Assembly (NCBI RefSeq): GCF_001586165.1
Contig: NZ_CP014608.1
Location: 62,001-126,000 of the forward strand
DNA from: Obesumbacterium proteus
GTDB taxonomy: Bacteria > Pseudomonadota > Gammaproteobacteria > Enterobacterales > Enterobacteriaceae
DNA length: 64,000 bases
Direction: 5' to 3'
The translations under genes were made by a program, and so were the position numbers. The notes under the pieces were generated by a model. It worked only from the letters and a program-made list of their open reading frames with translations, ran no database searches and was not told where the DNA came from. Below, piece after piece: positions 62,125 through 64,000 of this stretch. How positions within the stretch are numbered: position 1 is the stretch's first letter; each line of letters opens with the position of its first letter.

Positions 62125-62241
62125 CATCAGTGGTATGGCAGAGCACTAAATATAGCGAACCTGATGTTAGTTAGTGAGCCATAAAACGCATACCACACTT
62201 CCCGTAAGTAAAAAATATAATGATTGAAAGAGGAAAAGACT

Positions 62242-64000
62242 ATGCCTGGATTCAGTTATAACGGTGACGGTAAGGTTCCCACGGGCTATTTTAATGGGCC
62301 TCCGGTGACCTATGATTCTGACGGCTCTGTGCGTGTAAATCTATCTCATGTTGATGAGGGCAGTACGAATACAGGAACTGGCAATGCAGGCGGGCATGAT
62401 ACCGGCAGCGCTTCGGGGTCATCCGGTTCTGTAGGCAGTAATTGGGCTGGCTCTGGACCAGTTAATACGTCGTTGATTAACGCCACCATTTCAGAAAGCC
62501 TGAGTAACTTACTCGTCGCAGTAACGTCTACCGCATCTTATCGAATATTGCGCGCGGCTTTTGATGCTTTAGCTCTTGTTCAACAGCCTGTTGCACGTGA
62601 CCAGATTGTTCAGGCCTGGCAGCGCGCCCATGACCTGATGCCGGATAAAGTGACAGAAAGTTATGAAACCGGCGGAAGCAATGGTCATACAGCAACCCGA
62701 ACAACCGATAATGCCGCTAAAAAAACGATGGCCCAGGCCGTTACTCAGGTTCTGAGCGATCTTCAGAGTGCAATATCTCAGCATCAGAAAGCAGGCGCTG
62801 CAGCCTCGGAGGCGGCAGCATCTGCAGCTGCGGAAGCTGAAAAACAAAGACAGGCGGCGATTGCCGCTGCAGGCATTGCGGGGCTGAATCAGTCGGTTTC
62901 TCAGTCTCAGGCGAATCTGAATACTGCGACCGCAGAGCAGTCGCGTTTGCAGCAGGCAGCGAATGTCGCTGCGCAAAACGCGGTGAATCTTCGACAGGCC
63001 GCTCAGTCAGCCGAGTCCGCTGCGCAACAGGCGGCGTTACGTGCTAACCAGCTGAATGCACAGGCCGCCAAGCTCACTAAAAGGAACGGTGACTATGGTC
63101 ACTGGGAAGCACGTGATGTTGGTGGGAAAAATGATCGAACTGTCAGCATTTTTGTCACTGAACTCACCGGTAGCACGTTGAATGCGGCGCGGACGAACGC
63201 AACAAACACTCGTAACTCTGCCAATCAGCAGGCTGGCCAGGCCAGTGCGGCAGAGCAGGCCAGTGCGGCGGCGGCGGTGGCCGCACGTGATGCAGAAACC
63301 CGTCGACAGGCTGCGCAGGCTGCGTTGACAGCTTCACAGCAGGCTGCGTCACGCGCTGCGGAAGCTGAGCGGCAACGTAAGGCCGCAGAGGCCGCCGCGG
63401 CAGCGGCAGCAACCGCCGCCCGAGCAGCAGAGGCTGAACGACAACGTCAGGCGGCAGAAGCCGCCGCAGCGAAACTCGCGCAGGCTATGCAGGCACGCCA
63501 GGTTGCAGCTGACTCGCTGAGAACAATCAGTATTCAGTCTGTCCGTGGGATCCCTGTGAGTGCTTCTATGACCGGTACACCCATTAGCTGGGCTGTAGCA
63601 TCCGAGGGCGGCATTGTGCTGGGTGAGGATGTCGTCGGCGCTGCCTGGGGCAGAATCAGCGCAGCCCTCGCCGAATTGCGCGGTATTGCCACGGCAAGTC
63701 TGGCTGGCCCGGTAGCCGTGACGATTGTGGGGCTGCTGTATTCAAGCAAAGTAGGTGTGGGCAGTGATGTGGTACCGGGACGGGATATCAGTACGTTGAT
63801 CTCCGGAGACGTCTTGTCTTTGCCCGATTCTGCGGTATTAAATCATGCGGCTGATACGAACGTGGGTATTTCTATGCCCGTTCGCGGTCAAATGGTTATG
63901 CGTGAAAATGGTACGTTAGAAGCGCAACTGGTACGTACCGGTATTGCCGGCAGCGTTCCGGTCGTAAGAGCTGTAAAGGATAATAAAACCGGTTACTGGA
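62242..64000 (+). CDS. S-type pyocin/colicin-like bacteriocin, 5' part (runs off the window)
   Basis: An open frame of 586 residues so far. The N-terminus is Gly/Ser/Asn-rich, as in colicin translocation regions. Long Ala/Gln/Glu-rich helical stretches follow (AERQRKAAEAAAAAAATAA), as in colicin/klebicin receptor-binding coiled coils. A pyocin-S-type domain begins near residue 440 and includes PGRDISTLISGDVL and AADTNVGISMPVRGQMVM. The killing domain and immunity gene lie beyond 64000. AGAGGAAAAG precedes the ATG. SOS control is predicted from the upstream box. Confidence 0.85.
   Translation, partial: MPGFSYNGDGKVPTGYFNGPPVTYDSDGSVRVNLSHVDEGSTNTGTGNAGGHDTGSASGSSGSVGSNWAGSGPVNTSLINATISESLSNLLVAVTSTASYRILRAAFDALALVQQPVARDQIVQAWQRAHDLMPDKVTESYETGGSNGHTATRTTDNAAKKTMAQAVTQVLSDLQSAISQHQKAGAAASEAAASAAAEAEKQRQAAIAAAGIAGLNQSVSQSQANLNTATAEQSRLQQAANVAAQNAVNLRQAAQSAESAAQQAALRANQLNAQAAKLTKRNGDYGHWEARDVGGKNDRTVSIFVTELTGSTLNAARTNATNTRNSANQQAGQASAAEQASAAAAVAARDAETRRQAAQAALTASQQAASRAAEAERQRKAAEAAAAAAATAARAAEAERQRQAAEAAAAKLAQAMQARQVAADSLRTISIQSVRGIPVSASMTGTPISWAVASEGGIVLGEDVVGAAWGRISAALAELRGIATASLAGPVAVTIVGLLYSSKVGVGSDVVPGRDISTLISGDVLSLPDSAVLNHAADTNVGISMPVRGQMVMRENGTLEAQLVRTGIAGSVPVVRAVKDNKTGYW

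Overview
The window looks like part of a large conjugative plasmid, or an integrative conjugative element, from the Enterobacterales. The evidence is a plasmid leading-region gene set (ArdC antirestriction protein, orphan DNA methylase, DUF1281, DUF3085 and DUF5983-like genes), an almost complete type IV secretion operon of the integrating-conjugative-element (PFL_47xx / TIGR037xx) type, insertion sequences of enterobacterial type, and an S-pyocin/colicin-like bacteriocin. The host genus cannot be fixed from sequence. A membrane-bound sorbitol/gluconate-type dehydrogenase would fit Pantoea, Rahnella, Serratia or relatives. No replication gene, relaxase or rRNA/tRNA gene was seen.

Layout. 0.3-5.7 kb: plus-strand genes of mostly unknown function, a TraF-like outer-membrane protein, a secreted protein, a lipoprotein and a hexapeptide acetyltransferase. 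5.8-11.2 kb: minus-strand leading-region genes, six of them preceded by interleaved inverted repeats of one architecture but different sequence. 11.6-12.9 kb: intact IS30-family element. 13.2-16.7 kb: three-subunit FAD/cytochrome c sugar dehydrogenase. 17.6-19.8 kb: RloC/PrrC-like ATPase with a C-terminal HEPN-like motif. 20.1-22.3 kb: nested, broken IS3/IS110/IS3 elements, then about 1.2 kb of AT-rich decayed DNA. 23.5-32.7 kb: a zinc-starvation island made of two Zur-box operons. The first carries FolE2, a gamma-carbonic anhydrase, a COG0523 GTPase and a dihydroorotase paralogue. The second carries a FecCD-type ABC transporter and a DUF1289 protein. An orphan biotin ligase lies between them. 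33.0-35.9 kb: DUF1349 protein, short-chain dehydrogenase and TetR regulator around a very long palindrome, then an NlpC/P60 lipoprotein. 36.5-37.4 kb: tyrosine recombinase. 38.4-43.2 kb: a CBASS anti-phage locus (CapW-like regulator, CD-NTase, E2-like protein, 2TM-SAVED effector) with a DEDDh exonuclease beside it. 43.3-43.9 kb: decayed UmuC. 44.3-61.3 kb: minus-strand conjugation operon, interrupted at 49.0-52.9 kb by plus-strand defence-like cargo. 62.2-64 kb: start of an SOS-box-preceded bacteriocin that runs off the window.

How it works together. The backbone provides transfer (type IV secretion genes, TraF-like protein) and establishment in a new host (antirestriction and leading-region genes). 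The accessory load falls into three groups: anti-phage defence (CBASS, RloC-like protein, HEPN/Toprim protein, a possible nuclease), metal starvation (Zur island), and competition or metabolism (bacteriocin, periplasmic sugar oxidation). The least ordinary observations are a Zur-controlled COG0523 protein whose CxCC metal motif reads SxSS, the interleaved repeats before the leading-region genes, a two-copy structured element with compensatory stem changes, and two opposite-sign frameshifts at six-G tracts in otherwise intact genes.
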